A DNA stretch of 59,909 nt from Rhodanobacter sp. GTDB lineage: Bacteria > Pseudomonadota > Gammaproteobacteria > Xanthomonadales > Rhodanobacteraceae. A program made the translations under genes and the position numbers. Location: contig SCRF01000096.1 in the NCBI GenBank assembly GCA_004322005.1, positions 1 to 59,909 on the forward strand. The letters run 5' to 3'. This document shows, one piece after another, positions 48,396 to 56,319 of this stretch (position 1 is its first letter; every line of letters starts with the position of its first letter). Below the pieces are notes generated by a model. The model saw nothing but the letters and a program-made list of their open reading frames with translations, had not been told where the DNA came from and made no database searches.

Positions 48396-48944
48396 ATGAC
48401 TGACGCCGACATACTCTCCTTTCGCGACGCCCGCAGCGTCGATGTCCCTGCCATCGTCGCGCTGGTGCAGTCCGCCTATCGCGGCGACGCCAGTCGCGCC
48501 GGCTGGACCACCGAAGCCGATCTGCTGGATGGCCAGCGCATCGATCCCGAAGGCGTGACTCAGGTCATCGGCAAGCCCGACAGCCGCGTGCTGCTGGCCG
48601 AGCGCAACGGCCGGCTGATCGCCTGCTGCCAGATCGAGAAGCAGGGCGACACCGGTTACTTCGGCATGTTCTCGGTGGTGCCGGGCGAGCAGGGGAGCGG
48701 GCTGGGCAAGCAGGTGCTGGCCGAGGCCGAACGTCTGGCGCGCGAGCAGTGGCAGTGCCGCGCGATGCGCATGACGGTGATCGAGCAGCGCGGCGACCTG
48801 ATCGCCTGGTACGAGCGCCGTGGCTACCGGCGCAGCGGCGAATATCAGCCGTTCCCCTACGGCGACGAGCGTTTCGGCATTCCGCGCCGCGACGATCTGC
48901 GCTTCGAAGTGCTGGTCAAGCCGATGGCCGGGGAGACGGCATGA
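48396..48944 (+). CDS. GNAT-family N-acetyltransferase
   Basis: The 182-residue GNAT protein has acetyl-CoA-binding motif A MFSVVPGEQGSGLGKQVLAEAE and motif B near DLIAWYERRGYRRSGEYQPFP. The N-terminal part FRDARSVDVPAIVALVQSAYRG is typical. Substrate unknown. It overlaps the Rieske gene in ATGA, so the two are coupled. Confidence 0.9.
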   Translation: MTDADILSFRDARSVDVPAIVALVQSAYRGDASRAGWTTEADLLDGQRIDPEGVTQVIGKPDSRVLLAERNGRLIACCQIEKQGDTGYFGMFSVVPGEQGSGLGKQVLAEAERLAREQWQCRAMRMTVIEQRGDLIAWYERRGYRRSGEYQPFPYGDERFGIPRRDDLRFEVLVKPMAGETA

Positions 48945-49255
48945 ACGGCTGGGTCCGGGTCGGCACGCGCAGCGAATTTCTGCCGGGCGAATTCAAGGTG
49001 GTATGGGACGGCGATACGCCGATCGCGGTGTACAACATCGACGGCGCGCTGTACGCGGTCGAGGACACCTGCACGCATGACGGCGGCGACCTGGCCGGTG
49101 GCGAAGTGTTCGGCTTCGAAGTGGAATGTCCGCGCCACGGCGCCCGCTTCGATCTGCGCACTGGCGCAGTGACGAAGCCGCCGGCCTACCAGCCGATCGC
49201 CAGTTTTCCGGTGCGCGAAGAGGATGGCGTGATCTGGACACGCGACGATCGGTAA
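48941..49255 (+). CDS. Rieske-type [2Fe-2S] ferredoxin
   Basis: This 104-residue small Rieske protein has cluster ligands CTHDGG and CPRHGARF (C-X-H, C-X2-H, spaced by 17 residues), and ends like dioxygenase ferredoxins (VREEDGVIWTR). In several bacteria a similar small Rieske protein is encoded next to SUF genes; here it follows a GNAT gene. It is likely an electron carrier in the cytoplasm, partner unknown. Confidence 0.92.
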   Translation: MNGWVRVGTRSEFLPGEFKVVWDGDTPIAVYNIDGALYAVEDTCTHDGGDLAGGEVFGFEVECPRHGARFDLRTGAVTKPPAYQPIASFPVREEDGVIWTRDDR

Positions 49256-49304
49256 GGTCGCCGCGCCGGTGCCGGCCTGCATCGAGCAGGTCCGCCGATG
49301 TCAA

Positions 49305-50072
49305 TCACAAGTGGTAGACGAACGCCAGCGATTCGGACAGCTGGGTGGCCGAGCCGAATCGGGTGACCAGCGGGCTGGCGGCGGCCTGGCCGAGCAGGCG
49401 TCCGTAGACCAGCGCCAGCGCGATCCCGGTATGTTGGCTGGTCGGCAGGAACAGGTCGTATTCCAGCGAGGCGAGCTCGCTGCCGGCACCGGGTTGCCAG
49501 GAAGGCACGTTCAACGCAGTCGCCTCGGTGGGGCGGATGCCGAAGAAGCGCGTCATGGCCGGCGCGTTCATCGCCTGCCAGCGCAGCGCAATGGAATGTT
49601 CAAGCAGGCCCGCCGAGGGCAGATCCCACTCGGCATACAGGTCGAGATAGGCGCCGGCGCCATTGATGTCGTGGCTCAGGTCGGCACCCGCGTCGAGCGC
49701 CTCGCTGAGCTGCCACTTCAGATAGCCGCCCATGTTGATGCGCGGCGGCAGCGACGCGATCTTGCCGCCGAGCACACCCAGGTCATCCCGCAGGCGTCCC
49801 CACTGGTAATTGCCATAGATGCCGCCGTGCAGGACGGAACCGTGCAGCAGTTCGACCTGCAGCCCATCCAGGGTGGAAAAACTGCCGTGACCCGGCCACT
49901 TGAAGTACAGATACGGCACCGGTTCGCTGCGATCGTCGCTGGCTCCGGCCCAACTGGGCATGCGCTGCGCGCCCGCGCCGAGCGCGAGTGAGGGCTTGGC
50001 TGCATCGGCCATGCCGGGCGGCGAGCACAGCGTGCACGCGAGCAGGCCTGTCGACAGCAGCACTCGATGCAT
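49305..50072 (-). CDS. MipA/OmpV-family outer-membrane protein
   Basis: The 255-residue protein has a signal peptide (HRVLLSTGLLACTLCSPPGMADA) and a beta-barrel of alternating aromatic/hydrophobic strands. Family motifs are PSWAGASDDRSEPVPYLYFKW near the start and SPLVTRFGSATQLSESLAFVYHL at the end, with a C-terminal leucine. MipA-type proteins are linked to murein enzyme scaffolding in E. coli, but for this group the role is not established. A start at 50108 would add 12 basic residues. Confidence 0.88.
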   Translation of the reverse strand: MHRVLLSTGLLACTLCSPPGMADAAKPSLALGAGAQRMPSWAGASDDRSEPVPYLYFKWPGHGSFSTLDGLQVELLHGSVLHGGIYGNYQWGRLRDDLGVLGGKIASLPPRINMGGYLKWQLSEALDAGADLSHDINGAGAYLDLYAEWDLPSAGLLEHSIALRWQAMNAPAMTRFFGIRPTEATALNVPSWQPGAGSELASLEYDLFLPTSQHTGIALALVYGRLLGQAAASPLVTRFGSATQLSESLAFVYHL

Positions 50073-50152
50073 GCGGGAGGAACGGGAGGGGTGCAAAAGG
50101 CGGATCATGCTGCAGCAGTATATCTATGGGCGCACCTCAAATAACCCGATTT

Positions 50153-50218
50153 GTAGCGCGCTTGCGCGCGATGCTTTTTGGCGATGGAGCAAGAGCATCG
50201 CGCTAGCGCGCTCCTACA
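50153..50218. repeat. REP pair between MipA and HAD phosphatase genes
   Basis: Arms GTAGCGCGCTTGCGCGCGATGC and GCATCGCGCTAGCGCGCTCCTAC face each other. This is the CGCGC-stem subtype, also seen in the 26.5 kb cluster. It lies between divergent genes. Confidence 0.88.
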
Positions 50219-50330
50219 AGTGCCGAGAGGTGGCGTGGCATGCCGCTCAGCCGCCGTTCGGGAACGGGAAAGGGCGCCGAAAGACAGTCTTTCTAACCTG
50301 CATGCCATCGCTGAACCGAGTGTGCTGCTG

Positions 50331-51032
50331 ATGCCCGCATCTGGCTGGACCATCCTGTGTGATTTCGACGGCACGATTTCCGTCGAGGACGTGATCGATT
50401 CGCTGCTGGACCGTTTCGGCGGTCCGGGCTGGGAAGTGCTGGAACAGGATTGGCGCGCCGGCCGGATCGGCTCGCGCGAATGCATGGCCGGGCAGGTCGA
50501 CTTGCTCAAGATGACTCGCGCGGAACTCGACAGCCATCTGGCCGGGCTGTGGATCGATCATGCGTTTCCCGGTTTCGTGGCCAGGGCGCGCGAGCTGAAC
50601 GTGCCGATCCGCGTGGTCAGCGACGGGCTGGACTATGCGATCCACCAGATTCTCGGCCGCTACGGACTGGACGATCTGCCGCTGGCGGCGAACCATCTGG
50701 CACCGGCCACGCCGCCGAAACAGTGGCTGCTGACTTCGCCGTTCCAGGCCGACGGCTGCCGCAGCGGCACCTGCAAATGCGCCTGCGTGGCGCAGGCCCG
50801 CGGCACCGGTGCCAGGACCTTGCTGATCGGCGATGGCGCATCGGATTTCTGCGCCGCCGACCACGTCGATTTCGTGTTTGCCAAGCATCGCCTGATCGAG
50901 CATTGCCGCGCCGTCGGGATCCCCTACGTGCCGATCACCGGCTTCGAGGATGCACTCGAGTTCCTGCCCAAGTTGCTCGATGGCAGCCTGGTCAGCCATG
51001 GCCATCACGAGCTGGTTGCCGCTCAGGCCTGA
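50331..51032 (+). CDS. HAD-superfamily phosphatase, MtnX/SerB-like
   Basis: The 233-residue HAD phosphatase has motif I CDFDGTIS (nucleophile and general acid Asp), motif II VVSDG, and motif III/IV IGDGASDFCAADHVDFVFAK. A Cys-rich insertion GCRSGTCKCACV between motifs II and III resembles the substrate-specificity segment of MtnX-type (2-hydroxy-3-keto-5-methylthiopentenyl-1-phosphate) phosphatases, but also of related phosphoserine/phosphoglycolate types. No methionine-salvage genes are near, so the substrate is open. ATG 50331 is chosen; the frame is open upstream into a REP. It lies 74 bases before an aminotransferase gene. Confidence 0.85.
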   Translation: MPASGWTILCDFDGTISVEDVIDSLLDRFGGPGWEVLEQDWRAGRIGSRECMAGQVDLLKMTRAELDSHLAGLWIDHAFPGFVARARELNVPIRVVSDGLDYAIHQILGRYGLDDLPLAANHLAPATPPKQWLLTSPFQADGCRSGTCKCACVAQARGTGARTLLIGDGASDFCAADHVDFVFAKHRLIEHCRAVGIPYVPITGFEDALEFLPKLLDGSLVSHGHHELVAAQA

Positions 51033-51060
51033 TCGGCCGCATCGATTTTTCGTCGTTCCT

Positions 51061-51092
51061 CTTCTGGCCCTATTTTCTTCTGGCCCTATTTT
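51061..51092. repeat. 16-bp perfect tandem duplication in aminotransferase leader
   Basis: CTTCTGGCCCTATTTT occurs twice head to tail, between the phosphatase stop and the aminotransferase start, ending 14 bases before the ATG. It is pyrimidine-rich and could alter spacing of the leader. Confidence 0.85.
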
Positions 51093-51106
51093 TCCCGGAC
51101 CCATTC

Positions 51107-52507
51107 ATGAAAATCGACAAGAACGCCGCCGGTTTCATCGACGACGCGCAACTGCTCGCCGACGAGGCCAGATACAGCTCGTTCGGCGACACCGTGCATT
51201 ACGTGGACCCGCCGAAGATCTTCCGCCACGGCGCCGGCAGCTACATGTACGACACCGCCGGCACGCCGTTTCTCGACCTGCAGATGTGGTACTCGGCAGT
51301 CAATTTCGGCTACGGCAACCCGCGCCTCAACGACGTGCTGAAGCGGCAGATCGACCGGCTGCCGCAGGTGGCCAGTCAGTATCTGCACCAGACCCGCATC
51401 GAGCTGGCCAAGACGGTGGCGCTGGATGCGAAGAAGAAGTTCGGCCTGGACGGCCGCGTGCACTTCAACGTCGGTGGCGCGCAGGCGATCGAGGATTCGC
51501 TGAAGATCGTGCGCAATGCGCGCAACGGCAAGAGCCTGATGTTCGCGTTCGAGGGCGGCTATCACGGCCGCACGCTGGGCGCCTCGTCGATCACGTCGAG
51601 CTACCGCTACCGCCGCCGCTTCGGCCACTTCGGCGAGCGCGCGATGTTCCTGCCGTTTCCGTATCCGTTTCGCCGCCCCAAGGGCATGAGCGCCGAGGAG
51701 TACTCCGACAGCTGCGTGCACCAGTTCGCGCGCCTGTTCGAAACCGAATACAACGGCGTGTGGGATCCGAAGACGAACCAGGCCGAATACGCCGCGTTCT
51801 ACATCGAGCCGATCCAGGGCACCGGCGGCTATGTGATCCCGCCGATGGGCTTCTTCAAGGGCCTGAAGAAGGTGCTCGACCAGTACGGCATCCTGCTGGT
51901 GGTCGACGAGATCCAGATGGGTTTCTGGCGCACCGGCAAGCTGTGGTCGATCGAGCATTTCGGCGTGACGCCCGACGTGCTGGTGTTCGGCAAGGCGCTG
52001 ACCAACGGGCTCAACCCGCTGTCCGGCCTGTGGGCGCGCGAGGAGCTGATCAACCCGACGATCTTCCCGCCCGGCTCGACCCACTCGACGTTCAATTCCA
52101 ACCCGCTAGGCACCGCGCTGGGTCTGGAAGTGATCAAGATGGGCTACGAGCTGGACTACGAGACCAGCGTGCCGAAGAAAGGCGCGCACTTCCTCGAAGG
52201 CCTGCGCGACCTGCAGAAACGCCACAAGGAAATCGGCGACGTCGATGGCCTGGGCCTGGCGCTGCGTGCCGAGATCTGCACCGACGACGGCTTCACCCCG
52301 AACAAGGCGCTGCTGGACAAAATGGTGGACATCGGTCTGGCCGGCGACCTGGAGCACGACGGCAAGAAGATCGGCCTGGTGCTGGACGTGGGCGGCTGGT
52401 ACAAGAACGTGATCACGTTCGCGCCGTCGCTGGAGATCACCCACGAGGAGATCGACCTGGCGATCAGCCTGCTCGACCAGTTGCTGACCAAAGCCAAGAA
52501 GGGCTGA
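51107..52507 (+). CDS. Class III PLP-dependent aminotransferase (lysine/omega type)
   Basis: The 466-residue class III aminotransferase has FNVGGAQAIEDSLKIVRN, the GYHGRTLGASSIT loop, LLVVDEIQMGFWRTG (Asp to pyridine nitrogen) and Schiff-base Lys in VFGKALTNGLNP. The FWRTGK Arg-containing loop and length are like L-lysine epsilon- or other omega-aminotransferases, but the substrate is not provable from sequence. It is downstream of the HAD phosphatase, likely co-transcribed. It ends before a REP cluster and a convergent ketosynthase gene. Confidence 0.88.
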   Translation: MKIDKNAAGFIDDAQLLADEARYSSFGDTVHYVDPPKIFRHGAGSYMYDTAGTPFLDLQMWYSAVNFGYGNPRLNDVLKRQIDRLPQVASQYLHQTRIELAKTVALDAKKKFGLDGRVHFNVGGAQAIEDSLKIVRNARNGKSLMFAFEGGYHGRTLGASSITSSYRYRRRFGHFGERAMFLPFPYPFRRPKGMSAEEYSDSCVHQFARLFETEYNGVWDPKTNQAEYAAFYIEPIQGTGGYVIPPMGFFKGLKKVLDQYGILLVVDEIQMGFWRTGKLWSIEHFGVTPDVLVFGKALTNGLNPLSGLWAREELINPTIFPPGSTHSTFNSNPLGTALGLEVIKMGYELDYETSVPKKGAHFLEGLRDLQKRHKEIGDVDGLGLALRAEICTDDGFTPNKALLDKMVDIGLAGDLEHDGKKIGLVLDVGGWYKNVITFAPSLEITHEEIDLAISLLDQLLTKAKKG

Positions 52508-52538
52508 GGTTGGACGATTGGCCGGCGACCGCCCTCCG

Positions 52539-52696
52539 GTAGGAGCGCACCCTGTGCGCGAAAGCTCTTCGGGCAAAAGCTCTTCGCGCGAAGGCTCCTG
52601 TGCCGGCATGGACGAAGAGCTTTCGCGCACAGGGTGCGCTCCTACGGGTGTGGCGTTCATGGTTCAAGAGCTTTCGCGCACAGGGTGCGCTCCTAC
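52539..52696. repeat. REP cluster between convergent aminotransferase and ketosynthase
   Basis: One direct arm GTAGGAGCGCACCCTGTGCG and two inverse arms CGCACAGGGTGCGCTCCTAC (ending 52645 and 52696) with AAGCTCTTCG repeats between. All arms are of the same subtype. It fills the convergent spacer. Confidence 0.9.
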
Positions 52697-52709
52697 CGGC
52701 GCGGCGTTT

Positions 52710-53942
52710 TTATGGTGCGCGCTTGAGGGCCAGCACTGCGTTGAGTCCGCCGAACGCGAACGAATTGCTCAGCGCGGCACGCACCGGCATCTGCCGCCCG
52801 ACATTCGGCACGTAATCCAGATCGCAGGCCGGGTCGACCACGTCGAGGTTCGCGGTGGGCGGCACCGCGTCGTCGCGCAGTGCACCGATCACCGCCACCA
52901 GTTCCAGCGCGCCGGAGGCGCCCAGCGCATGGCCGTGCATCGACTTGGTCGAGGACACCGCGAGCCGATCGGCATGGGGGCCGAACGCGAGCCGGATCGC
53001 CTTGCTCTCGGTGGCGTCGTTGGCCACGGTGCCGGTGCCGTGGGCATTGATGTAGTCGACGTCCTGCGGCGCCAGGCCGGCATCGGCCAGCGCCTGGGTC
53101 ATCGCGGCGGCCGCGCCGACCGCGCTGGGCATCACGATGTCGGTGGCGTCCGCGGTCATGCCGGTACCGGCCAGTTCGGCCAGGATCACCGCACCACGGG
53201 CCTGCGCATGTTCCAGCAATTCCAGCACGAAGATGCCGGCGCCTTCGCCGAGCACGAGCCCGCGGCGATTCGCGCTGAACGGGCGACAGGTGTCGTCGGC
53301 CAGCACGCGCATCGCCTCCCATGCGCGCAGTGCGCCATAGGTCAGGCAGGCCTCGGTACCGCCGCAGATGGCCGCATCCGCCAGTCCGTAACGGATCATC
53401 TGCGCGGCCTGGATGATTGCGTGGTTCGCCGAGGCGCAGGCGCTGGCCACGGCGAACGTCGGGCCGCGCAGCCCATAGGCGATGCTGATCTGGCTGGCCG
53501 ACGCATTCGTCATCAGCCGCACGATGGAAAGCGGGTGCACACGCTGGGCATTCTCCCGGTAGAGCCGCCGGCTCTGTTCGTCCTGGGTGGTTTCACCGCC
53601 GACGCCGGTACCGACGATCACCGCCGTGCGCAGGCCGAGTTCACCCTGGCTGAAATCAAGGCCGGATTGCGTGATGGCCTCGCGGGCCGCGTGCAACGCG
53701 AATTCCGAGGTGCGGTCGAGCATGGGCAGGGTGCGCTCGTCGATGTTCGCTGCCGGATCGAAACTGGCCGGCACCTGCGCGGCGATCTTCACCCGCAGGC
53801 GATCGGCATCCTCGTGGCGCAGCGGGCCAATGCCGCTGCGGCCCTCGCGCAGGCCTTGCCACAGCGTCTCGGCGCCCACGCCGAGCGGGCTGATCGCCCC
53901 CATGCCGGTGACGACCACCCGGCGCGTCGACAGGTTGGCCAT
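52710..53942 (-). CDS. Beta-ketoacyl-ACP synthase (FabF-like), stand-alone
   Basis: The 410-residue condensing enzyme elongates an acyl chain with a malonyl-type unit on ACP. The complete catalytic set is visible: Cys169 in ASACASANHA, H301 in NAHGTGTVAND, K333 and H338 in STKSMHGHALGASG. The C-terminus NSFAFGGLNAVLALK is typical. Its start overlaps the stop of the ACP gene by one base, so the two are translated together, upstream ACP first. No fabG, fabZ or malonyltransferase is nearby, so it is not the housekeeping fab cluster but a specialised pair. Confidence 0.93.
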   Translation of the reverse strand: MANLSTRRVVVTGMGAISPLGVGAETLWQGLREGRSGIGPLRHEDADRLRVKIAAQVPASFDPAANIDERTLPMLDRTSEFALHAAREAITQSGLDFSQGELGLRTAVIVGTGVGGETTQDEQSRRLYRENAQRVHPLSIVRLMTNASASQISIAYGLRGPTFAVASACASANHAIIQAAQMIRYGLADAAICGGTEACLTYGALRAWEAMRVLADDTCRPFSANRRGLVLGEGAGIFVLELLEHAQARGAVILAELAGTGMTADATDIVMPSAVGAAAAMTQALADAGLAPQDVDYINAHGTGTVANDATESKAIRLAFGPHADRLAVSSTKSMHGHALGASGALELVAVIGALRDDAVPPTANLDVVDPACDLDYVPNVGRQMPVRAALSNSFAFGGLNAVLALKRAP

Positions 53943-54214
53943 CAGTGGTTTCCTTCGCCCGCCGCCGCCTTCTCGTCGAGCGCCTTCTGCACCGCCTCGA
54001 CCAGGCTGCTGGCCGTGTCGCTGTCGAAATTGGCGCCCTGCTGGTCGGGGAAGGTAATGTTGAAGTGCTCCTCGATGTCGAAGATCAGCTCGATCGCCTC
54101 CAGCGAGGCGATGCCCAGATCCTTGAGGGTGGATTCGGGTTTGATGGCCGCCACGTCGATCTTGGCCTGCTTGGCGATGATCTCGAACACTTTTTGCTGG
54201 GTCGCATCGTTCAT
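53942..54214 (-). CDS. Acyl carrier protein with ASL instead of DSL motif
   Basis: The 90-residue acidic four-helix carrier has the phosphopantetheine site Ser37 in LKDLGIASLEAIELIF and the following helix FDIEEHFNITFPD. In most ACPs the Ser is preceded by Asp (DSL); here it is Ala (GCC codon). Helix II is otherwise intact, so modification is likely. Start MNDATQQKV is preferred to an upstream ATG nine codons before. It is divergent from the acyltransferase gene at 54282, with a 67-base shared promoter region. Confidence 0.92.
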   Translation of the reverse strand: MNDATQQKVFEIIAKQAKIDVAAIKPESTLKDLGIASLEAIELIFDIEEHFNITFPDQQGANFDSDTASSLVEAVQKALDEKAAAGEGNH

Positions 54215-54281
54215 GACGAGTGGTTTCCTGGTGGCAAACAAAATTTCATGCAGCTTCTAGTCTAGGCAAATTAGCTTACCC

Positions 54282-55352
54282 ATGCCTTTCATCGCCCAAT
54301 TGGAACCGGATGCCCTGCTTGGGGCTTTCATGGCACACCCGCCGATCGGCTTCACGGTGGAGCGCTCGCCGCAGGGCATGCCCTGCTTTGTCGCGCCGTT
54401 CAACCTGCTGACCACGGCAGACGACTCGCTGCGCCGGCACGTCAGCGCGCTGCCGCTTCATCGCTACTGGGGGCGCCTGCTGCAGTGGCGCACCCGCTTC
54501 GCCGGCACCACGGTGTCGGAGTATGCGCCGCTGCCGGCCGGGGTTGCACCCGCGGCGCTGGCTCGCGGACTGAAGGCGGCGTACGGGCGGGAATGCCGGC
54601 TGCTGATCGTCAAGGACATCGCGCAGGATTCGCCGTTGCTGAACGATGCCGAAAATGCGTACGCGCGCGAATTCGCCAGCGCCTGCGAAGCCGCCGGGTT
54701 CGTGCTGCTGGAAGGGCAGGCGCTGGCCTGGCTGCCGATCGATTTCGCCTCGGACGACGAGTACCTGGCGCGGCTGTCGTCCGGCCGGCGCAAGAACATC
54801 CGACGCAAGCTGCGTTCGCGCGCGCAACTGGAGATCGAAGCGGTGCGCACCGGCGATCCGCGTTTTCGCGACGAGGCCACGCTGGCGGCGTTCCATGCGT
54901 TGTTCGACAATGTCTATGCGCAAAGCGAGATCCACTTCGACCGCTTGAGCGCGTCGTTCTTTCGTGCGGTGCTGCAGGACGGCGACAGCGGCGGCGTGAT
55001 GTTCGTGTATCGGCACGCCGGGCAGATGATCGGATGGAACCTCTGTTACGAACACGGTGGCAAGCTGATCGACAAGTACGTCGGCTTCGCCTACCCGCAG
55101 GCGCGCGAGCACAACCTGTATTTCGTCAGCTGGATGCACAACCTCGACTACGCGCGCCGGCAGGGACTGACCCACTACGTGGCCGGCTGGACCGATCCCG
55201 AAGTGAAGTCGTTCCTGGGCGCGCGCATGACCTTTACACGGCATGCGGTGTATGCCCGCAACCCCTTGCTGCGCGCGCTGCTGCGTCGCCTGGGCGGTCA
55301 TTTCGAAAGCGATCGCAGCTGGCAGGCTGCGGTGGGTGCCACCGATGAATGA
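54282..55352 (+). CDS. GNAT/FemAB-like acyltransferase
   Basis: The 356-residue protein shows two GNAT-type halves; the C-terminal part has LSSGRRKNIRRKLRSR (a basic motif seen in FemAB-like/GNAT-6 proteins), VMFVYRHAGQMIGWNLCYEHGGKLIDKYVGF, and AGWTDPEVKSFLGARMTFTRH. Such proteins acylate amino groups using acyl-CoA, acyl-ACP or aminoacyl-tRNA donors. Position opposite ACP-KS suggests an acyl-ACP donor. It overlaps the next gene by eight bases. Substrate unknown. Confidence 0.82.
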   Translation: MPFIAQLEPDALLGAFMAHPPIGFTVERSPQGMPCFVAPFNLLTTADDSLRRHVSALPLHRYWGRLLQWRTRFAGTTVSEYAPLPAGVAPAALARGLKAAYGRECRLLIVKDIAQDSPLLNDAENAYAREFASACEAAGFVLLEGQALAWLPIDFASDDEYLARLSSGRRKNIRRKLRSRAQLEIEAVRTGDPRFRDEATLAAFHALFDNVYAQSEIHFDRLSASFFRAVLQDGDSGGVMFVYRHAGQMIGWNLCYEHGGKLIDKYVGFAYPQAREHNLYFVSWMHNLDYARRQGLTHYVAGWTDPEVKSFLGARMTFTRHAVYARNPLLRALLRRLGGHFESDRSWQAAVGATDE

Positions 55353-56226
55353 GCTCGCGAATCGGCCTGTGGTGCTGGATATCGATCGATCGGTCGGGCC
55401 GCTGCCCAACCGGCTGGTATTGCCGCTGGAACACTGGCAGGAGTCGATGCGCTTCGCCTGTTCGATGGCGAGCATGCGGCGTTTCCGCACGATGCTGGAT
55501 GAGTTGCTGCCGGCCGAACACGGCACCGTGTTCATGGGCAGCGGCGACTTCCATCACCTGAGCTGGCCGTTGATCGCGCGACTTCGGCCGCGCACGCCAT
55601 TTCAAGTGGTGGTGCTGGACAACCACCCCGACAACATGCGCTTTCCGTTCGGCGTGCATTGCGGTTCGTGGGTGCGCAAGGCAGCAATGCTGCCGCAGGT
55701 CAGCCATGTGCACGTGCTGGGCATTACCTCGGACGACATCGGCGGCTGCCATGCGTGGGAAAACTATCTGACCCCGCTGCTGCGCGGAAAGCTGAGCTGT
55801 TGGAGCATCGGCGTGGACACCGGCTGGGCGCGCCGGCTCGGCCTGGCCCGCGCGTTCCGCGGCTTCGACACCGCCGAGGCGCTGGTCGATGCGTTCGTCG
55901 AACGCGAGCGCACGCAAACCGCGCCGAGCTATCTGTCGATCGACAAGGACGTGTTCGCGCCCGAAGTGGCGCACACCAACTGGGACCAGGGCCGGCTACT
56001 GACGCATCACGCGCTGGCGCTGATCGGCAGTCTGCGCAACGGACTGGTCGGCAGCGACATCAACGGCGAGGTCTCGCATTACCAGTACCAGAGCTGGTGG
56101 AAACGCAAACTGTCGGCGCTGGACGAGCAACCCGCGATCGATCCGGCCATGCTGGCCGACTGGCAGGCGCAGCAGCAAGCGCTGAACCTGCGGTTGCTGG
56201 AGGCGATCGCGGCACGGCAGGGCTGA
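55345..56226 (+). CDS. Arginase/deacetylase-fold (ureohydrolase) family protein
   Basis: The 293-residue protein has arginase-superfamily metal motifs: SGDFHHLSW (compare GGDHS), VVLDNHPDNM (DAHxD type) and YLSIDKDVFAPEVAHTNWDQG (DxDxxDP type). The three aspartate/histidine clusters suggest a binuclear metal site. Overall it does not look like a standard arginase or agmatinase; it could remove an acyl or amidino group. Coupled to the acyltransferase by overlap, it may act in a tandem acylate/hydrolyse step. That is inference. Confidence 0.82.
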   Translation: MNELANRPVVLDIDRSVGPLPNRLVLPLEHWQESMRFACSMASMRRFRTMLDELLPAEHGTVFMGSGDFHHLSWPLIARLRPRTPFQVVVLDNHPDNMRFPFGVHCGSWVRKAAMLPQVSHVHVLGITSDDIGGCHAWENYLTPLLRGKLSCWSIGVDTGWARRLGLARAFRGFDTAEALVDAFVERERTQTAPSYLSIDKDVFAPEVAHTNWDQGRLLTHHALALIGSLRNGLVGSDINGEVSHYQYQSWWKRKLSALDEQPAIDPAMLADWQAQQQALNLRLLEAIAARQG

Positions 56227-56319
56227 TTCAGCCAGAAGTCGAAGGGCGCTATAGCACTACTGTATGGGCCGGATCAATAAGAAAAATTCCCATTTACTGG
56301 CAAAACCCGTTTCGCAACA

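Noticed and set aside
50178..50330. N-terminal extension of the HAD phosphatase from a TTG
   Set aside because: It would translate through a REP; family similarity begins at the ATG at 50331.
56227..56319. Search for a double-glycine leader peptide gene before the exporter
   Set aside because: The 93-base spacer is too short and has no start with a ribosome-binding site and GG motif; no candidate was found elsewhere in 52-60 kb by eye.
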